From CAYUUW01 sp964448005 (GTDB lineage: Bacteria; Patescibacteriota; Gracilibacteria; UM-FILTER-43-11): 64,000 nucleotides of DNA. The notes under the pieces are model-generated. The model saw nothing but the letters and a program-made list of their open reading frames with translations. It ran no database searches and was not told the DNA's origin. The stretch lies in NCBI GenBank assembly GCA_964448005.1, contig CAYUUW010000002.1:1-64000 (forward strand), in the 5' to 3' direction. Made by a program: the position numbers and the translations under genes. How positions within the stretch are numbered: the first letter of the stretch is position 1; each line of letters begins with the position of its first letter. Positions 7,548 through 17,868 of this stretch are shown here, piece by piece.

Positions 7548-10500
7548 ATGACCAATGTCAAAGGCCCCAGCAGGCACGAGGATTTCGATTCCATCAGCCT
7601 TTCGGTCGCCAGCCCGGAAGACGTCCTTGGATGGTCCCACGGAGAAGTGACCAAGCCGGAAACCATCAACTACCGAACCCAAAAGCCTGAACGGGACGGC
7701 CTTTTCTGCGAAAGGATTTTCGGCCCCAGCAAAAATTGGGAGTGCTATTGCGGAAAATACAAGCGCATTCGCTACAAGGGGGTCGTCTGCGAAAAGTGCG
7801 GCGTCGAGGTTACCCGATCCATTGTCCGCCGCGAGCGGATGGGGCACATCAGCCTTGCTGTTCCGGTGGTCCACATTTGGTTCCTGCGCTCCACGCCGAG
7901 CCGAATCGGCCTCCTGCTGGATCTCCCCATCAAATCCATCGAGCAGATCATTTATTTCGCTGCCTACCTCATCATTGAAGTCGACCAGCAGGCCAAGAAA
8001 GAGGCTGTGGCCCAGCTGGAGAAGGATTACCAGTCCTTCAAAAAGCAAATCCAGGAGGAGTTCAAGGCAAAATCCAATGATTTGAAGGCCAAGCGGCGCG
8101 ACAAGAAGAAGGCCAAGGGGGAGGAGGCTGAAGGGGACGAGCCTGATTCCGGAAGCGCGGGCAAGATGGAGGACGCCTTTGCCCAAAAGGTCGAAGAGCT
8201 CAACATGCAGCACAATCACGCCAAAGAGGAGCTGGAGTCCCTGGAGGCCGGAAAGGTCATCGGGGAAATGGAATACCGCGAGCTTTCCATGAAATTCGGG
8301 CATGTCTTTTCGGCCGGCACGGGGGCCGAATCCATACGCAAGATCCTCGAGAAGATCGACATGCCCCAGTTCATCGAGCGCCTCAACGAGGAGCGGAAGG
8401 TGAGCACCGGGCAGAAGCACAAGAAGCTGCTTCGGGTCATTCGCCTGGCCGCCGCCTTGCAGAAGGCGGAAATTCGCCCTGAATGGATGGTCATCACCCA
8501 GCTTCCCGTTATCCCTCCCGACCTGCGCCCCATGGTTCAGCTGGATGGAGGCCGCTTCGCGGCCAGCGACCTGAACGACCTCTATCGCCGCGTGATCAAC
8601 CGCAACAACCGCCTCAAGCGCCTGATGGCCATCGGCGCTCCCGAAGTCATTTGCCGCAACGAAAAGCGCATGCTGCAGGAGGCGGTGGACACGCTGCCCG
8701 GGCTGGGAAGATGGTCTTCACTGCAGGCGACCGAAGGAAGCTCCGCTCCCTTTCGGACATGCTCAAGGGGAAACAGGGCCGATTCCGCCAGAACCTTCTG
8801 GGCAAGCGCGTCGACTACTCCGGACGCTCGGTCATCGTGGTGGGTCCCCAGCTCAAGCTCGATGAATGCGGCATCCCCAAACAGATGGCCCTCATGCTCT
8901 TCAAGCCTTTCGTGGTGGGCGAGCTGATCCGGCAGGAACTGGCGCACAATGTGAAAGGCGCAGAGCGCCTCATCGAGACCGGCAGCAAGGAGGTGTGGGA
9001 CATCCTGGAGGGGCAAACCCAAGCCCGCTATGTCCTGCTCAACCGAGCCCCCACTTTGCATCGCCTGGGCATCCAGGCTTTCCGCCCAGTCCTGATCGAG
9101 GGAAAGGCCATTCAGATCCATCCCCTGGTTTGCGCCGCCTTCAATGCCGATTTCGATGGCGACCAGATGGCTGTCCATCTTCCTCTTTCGCAGCCGGCCC
9201 AAAAAGAAGCCAAGGAGCTCATGCTGGCGACCACCAACCTTCTCAAGCCTTCGGCCGGAGAGCCCATCATCACCCCTTCGCAGGACATGGTGCTTGGAGT
9301 CTATTACCTCACTCAGGGCTTCAAGGGAAAGAAGGGCGAAGGAATGGCCTTCTCCAGCCTCGATGAGGCCATCACCGCCTATCGCCTGCAGCATGTTGAC
9401 CTTCAGGCCTTGATCAAAGCTCGGGTCGAGGGCCAGATCATCGAGACCACAGTCGGGCGCATGATCTTCAACAGCTTCCTGCCCTCGGAGATCGCCTACG
9501 TGAACAAGGCGGCCGGAAAGAACGAGCTCAAGTCCCTGCTGGCCGAGATCCTGGACAGAGTCGGGCCCGAAGCCACCGCTCGCGTGGCCGACGAATTCAA
9601 GCGAGTCGGATTCAAATGGGCCACCAAATCGGGCATCACCATTTCCGCTTTCGACATGCTCGTTCCCGAAGAGCGCGAGGGTCTGGTGCAGGAGGCGGAG
9701 GAAACCGTTCGCAAGATCAACAACCAGTACTGGAAGGGCTGGATCACCGACGATGAGCGCTATCACCACGCCATTCGCCTCTGGTCTGCGCTCAAGAGCC
9801 AGATCACTGTGAAGATGGTTGAGAAATTCCAGAAGAATCCGGAGAACAACATCTATTACATGATCGACTCCGGCGCCCGCGGAAACTGGGGTCAGGTGAC
9901 CCAGCTGTGCGGAATGAAGGGGCTGGTGGCCAATCCTAGCGGAAAAACCATTGAGCTCCCCATCAAATCCAACCTCAAGCAAGGCTTCTCTATCCTGGAA
10001 TACTTCATCGCCACCCATGGCGGCCGCAAGGGAAAATCCGACACGGCCCTGAAGACCGCCGAAGCCGGCTACCTGACCCGGCGCTTGGTCGATGCCGTTC
10101 AGGACATCGTCATCAAAGAGGAGGATTGCCAGTCCGTCCATCAGCACACGGTCAGCCGGAAGGAAAGCGAGCAGATCGGAGAGGGCTTCGAAAAGCGCAT
10201 CTTTGGCCGAACCCTTGCCCAGGACATCAAGAATCCCAAAGGAAAAGGAGTGATTGCCAAAAAAGGCCAGCAGATCGACAATGCGATCAGCGCCCAGGTG
10301 GCCCAAATGAAGATCGAAGAGGTCAAGGTGAGGACCATCATGACCTGCAAGGTCGAGAATGGAATCTGCCAGCAGTGCTACGGTTTCGATCTGGGCACGA
10401 ATCTTCTGGTGGAGCTTGGCACAGCCGTGGGCATCATCGCCGCCCAAAGCATCGGTGAGCCTGGAACCCAGCTGACCATGCGAACCTTCCACATGGGAGG

Positions 10501-11416
10501 CGTGGCCGAAGGCAGCGACATCACCCAAGGCCTGACCCGAGTGGAGGAGCTTTTCGAAGCCCGTTCTCCCAAGTCCTCCGCCATTCTGGCCTCCATCGAC
10601 GGAAAGGCCGTCATCAAAGTCAAAAAGGACCACACCGAACTCACCCTGGTTCCGGAAACCTTTGGCGAAGACAGCTACCTTATCCCTCCGGATTTCCAGG
10701 CGTCGGTGAAGAAGGGCGAGCTGATTCGCGCCAAGCAGGTGATCGCCAAGTCCACGGTGGAGAAGCTCAGCCTCAAAGCTGTGGAGGAGGGCGAGATCAT
10801 CTCCATCGACGACGAGCGCATTGTGGTCCGCCATACCCAAAAGCACGAAAAGGCCTACCGCTTCCCTCCTCGGGAAAAGCTCCTGGTCCAGGCTGGAGAG
10901 CTTGTGCTGAAAGGCCAGCCGCTGACTCGCGGCCATCTGAACCTTCAGGAGCTCATGCAGTCCACCGAAGCCTACAACGCCCAAAGGTACATCATGAATG
11001 AGGTGCAGCACATCTATGCCTCTCAGGGGCAGACCATCAACGAAAGGCATATTGAAATCATCGTCAAGCAGATGTTCTCCAAGATGCGGATCACCAATCC
11101 CGGGGAAAGCGATTTCCTTCCCGGCGAAATCGTCAATGCCGAGCGTTTCGGAAACGTCAACGAACGCCTGCGCCTTCAGGGCAAGAAGGAAGCCCGCGGC
11201 GAGCGTCAGCTCATGGGGATTTCCCGCGTGGCCATCACCACAGACAGCTGGCTGTCCTCCGCCTCTTTCCAGGAAACCATTCGGGTGCTGGTCGAAGCAG
11301 CCACCACCAACAAGATCGATTTCCTAAAAGGCTTGAAAGAAAACGTAATCATTGGTAAGCTGATTCCCGCTGGCCATATTTTCAGGGACAGCTACAAAAA
11401 GAAAGAGGCAGCCTGA
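7548..11416 (+). CDS. rpoC: DNA-directed RNA polymerase subunit beta', reading frame broken near 8700
   Basis: The beta' subunit carries the catalytic magnesium. The N-terminal zinc site is visible (CYCGKYKRI, then VCEKCGVEV, near residue 65), as are the metal loop NADFDGDQMAVH (about 9146) and the second zinc cluster (CKVENGICQQCYG, about 10345). The frame is open from 7548 to past LQEAVDTL, then continues one frame over from ARAGKMVFTAGD through LRSLSDMLKGKQGRF to 11416. Family alignment expects a few residues such as (L/I)DN(N) at the junction, so about 10-13 bases appear to be missing near 8700. The restored length would be about 1292 residues. I treat this as an assembly error, not a pseudogene. 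Confidence 0.95.
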
Positions 11417-11474
11417 AGCTCATTCTAATGCCATTCCGTCCTCTTCGACCCCATCCATAACCTCGAACCTGTCC

Positions 11475-11897
11475 ATGCCAACCATCAACCAGCTCATCCG
11501 CAAGAACCGCAAAAGCCCCAAAAGGAAAAGCAAGACCCCGGCCCTGATGCACACCGTGAACACCATCCGGAACCGCAAGGTGGAATTGCCCAAGGGCTGC
11601 CCCCAAAAGCGCGGCGTTTGCGTCAAGGTGACCACCATGACTCCCAAAAAGCCCAATTCCGCTTTGCGGAAAATTGCCCGCGTCCGCCTGACCAATGGCC
11701 ACGAGGTCAATGCCTATATCATGGGAGAGGGGCACAACCTGCAGGAGCATAGCGTGGTGACCATCTACGGGGGCAGGGTCAAGGATCTGCCCGGTGTGCG
11801 CTATCACATCACCCGCGGCGTGCTGGATTGCCAAGGAGTGAAGAACCGCAAGCAAGGACGCAGCCGGTACGGAGCAAAAAAACCCAAGGCCGCCTAG
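11475..11897 (+). CDS. rpsL: 30S ribosomal protein S12
   Basis: The 140-residue S12 sits at the decoding centre. It starts MPTINQLIRK and contains TTMTPKKPNSALRKIARVRL and the C-terminal GVKNRKQGRSRYG. Lysines at the classical streptomycin-resistance positions (PKKPNS) are unaltered. It is 58 bases after rpoC and is followed by rpsG, giving the start of a str operon. There is no Shine-Dalgarno sequence; the leader reads CATAACC then a CCTGTCC run. Confidence 0.97.
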   Translation: MPTINQLIRKNRKSPKRKSKTPALMHTVNTIRNRKVELPKGCPQKRGVCVKVTTMTPKKPNSALRKIARVRLTNGHEVNAYIMGEGHNLQEHSVVTIYGGRVKDLPGVRYHITRGVLDCQGVKNRKQGRSRYGAKKPKAA

Positions 11898-11939
11898 GTC
11901 GCCCTCATTTTCCATTAGAATTTAATCACTTCACCAGCA

Positions 11940-12401
11940 ATGGCCCAGAAAAAACTGCAATATATTCCGGAAGGATCCTCTGAATTCCAAGAGAAGTTCA
12001 TCAAATGCATGATGCTCAGGGGAAAAAAATCCATCTCCAGGAAGATCTTCGGAAACGCCATGGCCCAATTGCGCGAACAAGGAATCCGCGATCCGGAAGA
12101 GGTTTTCAAGAAGGCTATCCAAAATGTGATGCCTAGCACCGAGGTGCGGGCGCGACGCGTGGGAGGGTCGGTCTACCAGATTCCTGTGGAGGTCAAGCCG
12201 AATCGCCAGCAGGCCTTGGCCATCCGCTGGATCATTGGGGCTTGCCGCAGCAAAAAAGGAAAGGCCATGTCCGAAAAGCTGGCCCAGGAGCTTTTGGATG
12301 CCAGCAAGGAAACAGGCGCCGCCTTCAAGAAGCGCGAAGATGTCCACAGAATGGCCCTTGCGAATAAGGCTTTTGCCCATTACGCCAGGCACACGCGCTA
12401 A
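11940..12401 (+). CDS. rpsG: 30S ribosomal protein S7
   Basis: The 153-residue S7 nucleates assembly of the 30S head and contacts E-site tRNA. Recognised from SEFQEKFIKCMMLRGKK, VMPSTEVRARRVGGSVYQIPVEV and the final AFAHYARHTR. It lies 42 bases after rpsL. In most bacteria fusA would follow; here 11 kb of cell-surface and pilus genes intervene. A TTTAAT block lies about 19 bases before the ATG and no Shine-Dalgarno sequence is present. Confidence 0.97.
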   Translation: MAQKKLQYIPEGSSEFQEKFIKCMMLRGKKSISRKIFGNAMAQLREQGIRDPEEVFKKAIQNVMPSTEVRARRVGGSVYQIPVEVKPNRQQALAIRWIIGACRSKKGKAMSEKLAQELLDASKETGAAFKKREDVHRMALANKAFAHYARHTR

Positions 12402-12495
12402 GCCGTCCTGCCCCTTGTCCTCCTTTCCGCCTTATCTTGGCCTTGCTTCCTAGAAGCCTTGTGCTAAGCTTGATTTTGGAATTGAGGCTCAAAAA

Positions 12496-13533
12496 ATGAA
12501 ACACAAAATATCATCTTGGCTCCTTTTCCGCAGGGTTGCTCCGGGGCTTTTGGCTTCTTTTTATGCTTTTTTCTGCGCATTCCTTTCCCCGGTCCTTGCG
12601 CAGGATTCGCAGGCAGCCCTTTTCGGCGACATTCCGCGCACTCATCCGGATTATGTCTCCATCACCTACCTGGCTCAGAAAGGCATTTTCAAAGGCTACC
12701 CTGATGGCACTTTCCAGCCCCAGAAAACCATCAACCGCGCGGAGGCTGTCGCTATCCTTCTGGCTGCCACCCAGGCCAGCGAAGCCAATTCCTTCAAGGG
12801 GTATTTTCCTGATGTGCAGGAAGGCGACTGGTTCGCCCCTTCCGCCGAGCTGGCCAAGGAGAAAGGCTGGGTGAAAGGAGCGGGCGAAAGCGGAGCTTTT
12901 CAGCCTGCCAAAGAGCTGATCCTGGCCGAATTCCTGAAGATCCTGTTTGCCTCCCACCAGATACAGTCGGCCGATTTCCCCTCAGCGCCTCTTCCGGGAA
13001 TCGATCCGGAAGCCTGGTACGCCCCCGACCTTTCTTATGCTGCCTTTCTGGGAATCGTCGGAAAGGCCCCCGCGCCATTGCCTCAGCCAGACCATCTTGT
13101 CACTCGCTCAGAATTCTCTCGGGCCCTGTACTTGCTGGGAGTCATTTTGGGCGGCAAGGATACGCCGTTCCTTCTGGAAAGGGCGGAAGCCGAATTGGCC
13201 CAGATAGAAACCTACATCGCCTCAAACCAAGTCCATTTGGCCAAAGCCTCTTCTCAGCTGGCTGTGGATTTCACCCAGCAGGCCTACAGGAACATGCCGC
13301 AGAACGCCGTGGTGCTGGGCGCAGCGAAAATAGCCCGCTCCTACGATTGGCTGGTCGACGCCTTTGTCTTGGGGATCCAAAAGGATTATGCCTCCGCCGC
13401 GCAAAAAGCCAATCAGGCCATAGACAAGGCCACTGAAGCCTGGGAGGCCAATCCTGCCACGCAGCCCATTGCCCGGCACATCAAGGATCAGGCTCGGCAG
13501 ATCCTGGCCCAAGTGGGCGGAGCCGAAACCTAG
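12496..13533 (+). CDS. Secreted protein with three S-layer homology (SLH) domains
   Basis: A 345-residue exported protein. A signal peptide (basic N-terminus, hydrophobic stretch to about residue 35, ending LAQ) is followed by three SLH modules: about 42-90 (DIPRTHPDYVSITYLAQKGI, then GYPDGTFQP and INRAEAV), about 104-150 (FPDVQEGDWFAPSAELAKEKG) and about 165-215 (DPEAWYAPDLSYAAFLGIVG). SLH modules normally bind pyruvylated cell-wall polymers, which suggests attachment of a surface layer or of this protein to the wall. The C-terminal 120 residues are helical and alanine-rich. It begins the block of surface genes inserted between rpsG and fusA. Confidence 0.88.
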   Translation: MKHKISSWLLFRRVAPGLLASFYAFFCAFLSPVLAQDSQAALFGDIPRTHPDYVSITYLAQKGIFKGYPDGTFQPQKTINRAEAVAILLAATQASEANSFKGYFPDVQEGDWFAPSAELAKEKGWVKGAGESGAFQPAKELILAEFLKILFASHQIQSADFPSAPLPGIDPEAWYAPDLSYAAFLGIVGKAPAPLPQPDHLVTRSEFSRALYLLGVILGGKDTPFLLERAEAELAQIETYIASNQVHLAKASSQLAVDFTQQAYRNMPQNAVVLGAAKIARSYDWLVDAFVLGIQKDYASAAQKANQAIDKATEAWEANPATQPIARHIKDQARQILAQVGGAET

Positions 13534-13602
13534 TCTTTGCGTTGGCGGATGCTCTGCCAGAAAATTATTTAGTTTATTTTCCTTCAGTCCAATCCTTGAA
13601 CA

Positions 13603-13983
13603 ATGAAAAAGACAGCGAAGACAGCGAAGAGGATTCTTATCGTCGACGACGAGCGACCCATTGCCACAGCCTTGTTGCTCAAATTGGGCCATTCCGGCTT
13701 TTTCGCAAAAATCGCGTCCAATGGAAGGGAGGCTTTGGAGATTCTGGAAAAGGAGTCCTTCGACCTGATGCTGCTGGATCTGATGATGCCGGAGTTGGAC
13801 GGGTTCGGGGTGCTCAAGGCGATGAAGAAGAGGGGGCTCACCATCCCCGTGATTGTCTCCTCCAATCTTGGCCAGGAGGAGGATAGGGCTCAGGCCAAAG
13901 CTCTTGGGGCGGCGGACTACCTGGTGAAGGCTGACACCCCTTTGCTGGACATTGTTGAAAAGATCAAGCATGCGATTGGCTGA
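13603..13983 (+). CDS. Stand-alone response regulator receiver protein
   Basis: A 126-residue CheY-like receiver without an output domain. Acidic pair D15-D16, phosphoacceptor D59 (LLDLMMPELDG), switch Ser86 (IVSSN) and Lys109 (DYLVKAD) are all present. Phosphorylation presumably alters a protein partner, not a promoter. It lies directly before pilB, and a large histidine kinase closes the same locus at 20967. I infer that the pair signals to the pilus machine; the partnership is not shown by the sequence. Confidence 0.92.
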   Translation: MKKTAKTAKRILIVDDERPIATALLLKLGHSGFFAKIASNGREALEILEKESFDLMLLDLMMPELDGFGVLKAMKKRGLTIPVIVSSNLGQEEDRAQAKALGAADYLVKADTPLLDIVEKIKHAIG

Positions 13984-14083
13984 AACGCTCCTGCTTCGGA
14001 ATAAAAAACCTATCTCAGTGAAAAAAAGGCAAGCCCAAAAAATTTCCGCCGCTCCCCCGCATTCGTCCTTTTTCTTATCGAAA

Positions 14084-15736
14084 ATGGGCATGAAAATCGA
14101 TTCAGGAAAAGCCATTGAGCTGCTTTTGGCCGAGGCCTATATCACCCCCGAGGACCTCAAGAGGTCCGAGTCTTTTGCCGGGCAGGGCGGCGACCCCTTG
14201 GACTTTCTGCTTTCGGAAGGCGTTCTGACCAAGGAGCTTTTGGGCCAGGCGATCGCCGAGTCCTTCAAAGCCTCGTATGCCAGTTTGGCGAATCACCCCC
14301 CCTCCAAAGAGCAGATTCTCAGGATTCCTGAGGCGACAGCCCGAAAATACGGCCTTGTTCTTTTTAGGGAAGATGCCAGCCTGATCACTTTGGCCAGCTG
14401 CGATCCTTCCAGGGCAGGGCTCGGGGAAGCTGCCAAAAAGCTTTTCCCCAAAAGGAAAATCGCCATTTCCTATTGCCTGCCTCAGGACTTGGAGGAGGCC
14501 TTTTTGAGCTACCGCAAAGCTTTGACAACACGCTTTTCGGTGATCCTGAAGCAGGAGCGCAAGGTCGCTCCGGAGATCATCAATGCCATCCTAGAGGATG
14601 CCGCTGCCTACCAGGCTTCCGACATTCATTTCGAGCCTCAGTCGGAGGACGTCCTGATTCGCTTTCGCATCGACGGGGTGATGCAGGAGGCCGGACGCCT
14701 TCCTAAGCCCCAATACGAAAACGTGGTCAACCGAATCAAGGTGCAGGCCCATTTGCGCATCGATGAGCACTTCTCCCCTCAGGACGGAGCCATGCGCTTT
14801 CAGCAGGGCGAAAAGACAATAGACATTCGCGTTTCCATAGCGCCCACTATAGAGGGCGAAAAGGTCGCCATGCGCCTTCTGGGAAGCTACGTGCGCAGCT
14901 TCGATTTGGAGGACATCGGGCTTCTTCCCGAGGATCTTCCTATTATCCAGAATGCGGCCAAAAAGCCGTTTGGCATGATTCTGGTCACCGGTCCCACGGG
15001 CAGCGGAAAGACCACCACGCTCTACGCCCTGCTCAAACTCCTCAACCGTTCGCAAGTCAACATCACCACCATCGAGGATCCGGTGGAGTACCACATGGGA
15101 GGGGTGAATCAGATCCAGGTCAGTGATCGTTCCGGAATTGGATTTGCGGAAGGGCTACGCTCCATTGTCCGCCAAGATCCCGATATTATTCTTGTGGGCG
15201 AAATCCGTGACCGGGAGACCGCTGAGATCGGAGTCAATGCCGCCCTGACAGGGCATTTGCTGCTTTCCACCTTTCACGCAAACGATGCTCCTACAGCCAT
15301 TCCGCGACTGCTCGACATGGGAATCGAGCCTTTTCTGCTGGCATCCACTTTGGAGCTCATTGTGGCCCAGCGCCTTGTTCGGCTCCTTTGCCGCACCTGC
15401 CGCTACAGCGTCGAATCCAAAAAATCCGACATTGAAAAGCTTTATCCTCAGCTGAGGGGCTATTTCCAGAAGTCCACAATCACCCTTTATCAGGCGAAAG
15501 GCTGCGCGGCCTGCAACCATACCGGCTACAAGGGGCGTTCGGCCATCTTTCAGTTCATTCCGGTCAGCCGGGCCATGCAGGATCTGATTGTCCAGAGTCC
15601 TTCCAGTCGGCAGGTGTGGAAGCTTGCCCTGAGCGAGGGGTCCCGATCCCTTTTCGATGATGGCCTGGCGAAGGTGAGAAGCGGAAAAACCACTTTGGAG
15701 GAGCTGCTGCGCATCGCTCAGCCGATGGCCTCTTGA
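14084..15736 (+). CDS. pilB: Type IV pilus extension ATPase PilB / GspE family
   Basis: A hexameric ATPase that powers assembly of pilin subunits at the inner face of the membrane. About 550 residues: an N-terminal GspE-N type domain (about 1-140), Walker A GPTGSGKTTT near residue 302, Asp box TTIEDPVEY (about 330), Walker B DPDIILVGEIRDRE (about 365) and a tetracysteine zinc site (CRTC about 436, CAAC about 474). The frame is open from 13952, overlapping the response regulator, but conserved sequence starts only at MGMKIDSGKAIE, so ATG 14084 is chosen; 14090 is equally possible. No pilT retraction ATPase is in the window. Confidence 0.93.
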   Translation: MGMKIDSGKAIELLLAEAYITPEDLKRSESFAGQGGDPLDFLLSEGVLTKELLGQAIAESFKASYASLANHPPSKEQILRIPEATARKYGLVLFREDASLITLASCDPSRAGLGEAAKKLFPKRKIAISYCLPQDLEEAFLSYRKALTTRFSVILKQERKVAPEIINAILEDAAAYQASDIHFEPQSEDVLIRFRIDGVMQEAGRLPKPQYENVVNRIKVQAHLRIDEHFSPQDGAMRFQQGEKTIDIRVSIAPTIEGEKVAMRLLGSYVRSFDLEDIGLLPEDLPIIQNAAKKPFGMILVTGPTGSGKTTTLYALLKLLNRSQVNITTIEDPVEYHMGGVNQIQVSDRSGIGFAEGLRSIVRQDPDIILVGEIRDRETAEIGVNAALTGHLLLSTFHANDAPTAIPRLLDMGIEPFLLASTLELIVAQRLVRLLCRTCRYSVESKKSDIEKLYPQLRGYFQKSTITLYQAKGCAACNHTGYKGRSAIFQFIPVSRAMQDLIVQSPSSRQVWKLALSEGSRSLFDDGLAKVRSGKTTLEELLRIAQPMAS

Positions 15737-15887
15737 TCCGCTTGGCCAAACTCACCCCCTTCATTCGCGCAGAATGATGCCCCTTCGCTTCATAAGCATT
15801 GCAATCCTACGTAGCAATTTCCGTGAATTTAAGCATAAAAACAGAAAAAGCCTCATGGCCCCGATAGTATTTTAATCGCGAAGCAGG

Positions 15888-17432
15888 ATGAGAAAGAGAA
15901 AAATCCCGCCGCTTTCGTCCTCTGGCCCCCGCCGCGGCCCCTCTTCCATTCGGGTCGGCTTCCTTTCCAAGATAGGCATCGGGGAGGATCGGGACTATTT
16001 CATGGAGAGCCTTGGCCTTCTTTTGGCCGCCAACATGGACATCCTCGCTGCCATTCGGGCCATCCGCCAAGAGGTCCGGACTCCGCAGATGCGCAAGGCG
16101 ATCGACGGGATGCAAGAGCGCCTGGAGGACGGATCCTTCATTTGGCGCGTGCTGGAGGAAACGGATCTTTTCGACAGCTACATCGTGTCCCTGGTCCGTA
16201 CTGGCGAAGAGTCCGGAACCCTCCCCCAGAGCATCCGCATTGTGATGCGGCAGCAGGAAAAGGCACGGGATTTTCGGGCCCGCCTTCGTTCGGCCATGAT
16301 GTATCCTCTGCTGCTGCTGGCCGTGACCCTTTTTGTCGGTGTCGGGATTGCCTGGCTGATTCTTCCTCGCCTGTCCAAGGTTTTCGACCAGCTGGATGTG
16401 GAGCTGCCGAAAATCACTCAAGCACTCATGGGATTCAGCTCTTTTTTGGGAGAAAAGGGGTTCTGGTTCATTCCTTCCCTTTTCGCTGTCCTGATTATTT
16501 CCTTCTGCGTCGCTTTTCTTTTTCGGCGAACTCGGCACATTGGCCAGTTCCTGCTTCTGCATCTTCCGGTCATCCATCGGCTCATCAAGGAGGTCGAGCT
16601 TTCCAGAATGGCCCATATCCTGGGAACCATGCTCCAAGAAGGCATTCCGCTGGTCGAGTCTCTCCGCTCGGCGGCCAGCGCCACCCGCATTCGGCGCTTC
16701 TCCCGCCTCTGCGAGCAAATGGCGGATGAAATCGACGAAGGAAAGCCATTCAAGGATATTTTCTCCCGCCAGAAATTCGTGAGGCAACTTATTCCTGCCC
16801 CCATTCAGCAGATGATTGTGGCTGGGGAGCGCTCGGGCAGTCTTCCGGAAGTGTTCCAGAAGATAGGGGAGACTTTCGAGGCTAAAAGCCAGAACACCAC
16901 CCGGGATTTTTCCGTTCTTCTGGAGCCCTTGCTCCTGGTCATCATTTGGCTGGGGGTGGTTATGGTGGCGCTGGCTGTTATTTTGCCCATCTACAGCCTG
17001 GTGGGGAATTTCGGAGGCCAGTCTCCCTCCAATTCTCCCGCCCCTTCCTCCGCCCGCATTCAGGAAACCGACCGCTCCTTTGAAAATCTTCCGGAAGAAG
17101 GGCCTACCCCTTCCCTTCTAGAGAAACCTTCGGATCCGACACCTCTTTCCTCCTCGCCCAACGATCTGGAAAGCGAGCCGCTTCCCCAGCTTGCCGAACC
17201 GTTCCAGGAACTGGCGCCACCCCTTCCCTCCCTCACCGTCCTCGTCCCCTCGCTGAATGTCCGCGAAAGCCCCGCTGTCACAGCGCCTGTTGTCGGTAGG
17301 GTGGCCCGGGGGGAAATCCATCCTTTCCTCTCCCAAGCCGATGGCTGGTACCAGATCCGCATGCCGGATGCTAGCCTTGGCTGGGTATTTGGGAGCTATG
17401 TAAACCCTCTTGCCGATGTTCCTTTCCAATAG
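15888..17432 (+). CDS. pilC: Type IV pilus platform protein PilC/GspF with a C-terminal SH3b domain
   Basis: A 514-residue protein. Residues about 35-160 and 230-375 are two T2SF domains with the repeated pattern LVRTGEESGTLP / IVAGERSGSLPEVF, and hydrophobic membrane segments near 138-160, 192-212 and 346-370. PilC homologues normally end just after the last helix. Here a Pro/Ser-rich linker (about 376-448) leads to an extra module, LTVLVPSLNVRESPA, then GWYQIRM and GWVFGSYVN, which is a bacterial SH3 (SH3b) fold. From the usual topology the extra domain would lie outside the membrane, where SH3b domains bind peptidoglycan. The next gene overlaps its end. Confidence 0.92.
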   Translation: MRKRKIPPLSSSGPRRGPSSIRVGFLSKIGIGEDRDYFMESLGLLLAANMDILAAIRAIRQEVRTPQMRKAIDGMQERLEDGSFIWRVLEETDLFDSYIVSLVRTGEESGTLPQSIRIVMRQQEKARDFRARLRSAMMYPLLLLAVTLFVGVGIAWLILPRLSKVFDQLDVELPKITQALMGFSSFLGEKGFWFIPSLFAVLIISFCVAFLFRRTRHIGQFLLLHLPVIHRLIKEVELSRMAHILGTMLQEGIPLVESLRSAASATRIRRFSRLCEQMADEIDEGKPFKDIFSRQKFVRQLIPAPIQQMIVAGERSGSLPEVFQKIGETFEAKSQNTTRDFSVLLEPLLLVIIWLGVVMVALAVILPIYSLVGNFGGQSPSNSPAPSSARIQETDRSFENLPEEGPTPSLLEKPSDPTPLSSSPNDLESEPLPQLAEPFQELAPPLPSLTVLVPSLNVRESPAVTAPVVGRVARGEIHPFLSQADGWYQIRMPDASLGWVFGSYVNPLADVPFQ

Positions 17433-17868
17433 GCCATCAAAGGCCAGAGGCTTTACTTTGCTGGAAGTCCTGCTTGCTGTAGCGCTGATGGGAATGATCG
17501 CGGCTTTCTCTTCCCCTCTGTTCCTTTCCCTTCAGTCTCGCAGCAGCCTGAATTCCGCTCTCAGCGCAGCCGCGCCGGCCTTGCGCCGAGCCCAAGCCTT
17601 GGCCCAAGGCTCCCATGGCGATAGTCCGTGGGGCGTTTATGCCCAGCAAGGCCGGCTCACCGTTTTCCAGGGGCAAAGCTATGCCGAGCGCAACGCTGCT
17701 CTCGATGAGGTGATCGAGCTTTCTCCGGCCATCCTCGCCTCAGGCCTCACCGAAGCGGTATTCGCCAAATTCTCCGGCCTGCCCCACGCCGAGGGAGTCC
17801 TAACCCTTTCCGATCATGGCCAAAGCGCCACCGTCGCCATCACTGCCCAAGGAGCCATCCATTTTTAG
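17416..17868 (+). CDS. Prepilin-like protein (GspH/FimT type)
   Basis: A 150-residue protein with a class III (type IV prepilin) leader: SKARG then FTLLEVLLAVALMG, so cleavage is expected between Gly and Phe, leaving the conserved Glu at position 5. The rest is a short globular domain. ATG 17416 is chosen; a TTG at 17410 is also in frame. It overlaps the end of pilC by 17 bases and the next prepilin start by 53, indicating tight co-translation. It is probably a minor pilin of the initiation or tip complex. Confidence 0.88.
   Translation: MFLSNRPSKARGFTLLEVLLAVALMGMIAAFSSPLFLSLQSRSSLNSALSAAAPALRRAQALAQGSHGDSPWGVYAQQGRLTVFQGQSYAERNAALDEVIELSPAILASGLTEAVFAKFSGLPHAEGVLTLSDHGQSATVAITAQGAIHF

Noticed and set aside
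8690..8710. Programmed frameshift in rpoC
   Set aside because: No slippery heptamer or following pseudoknot is apparent, conserved residues are missing at the junction, and the window has other assembly faults.
8582..11050. 822-residue antisense open frame across rpoC
   Set aside because: Same cause: a shadow of codon bias. The sense strand carries all RNA polymerase motifs.
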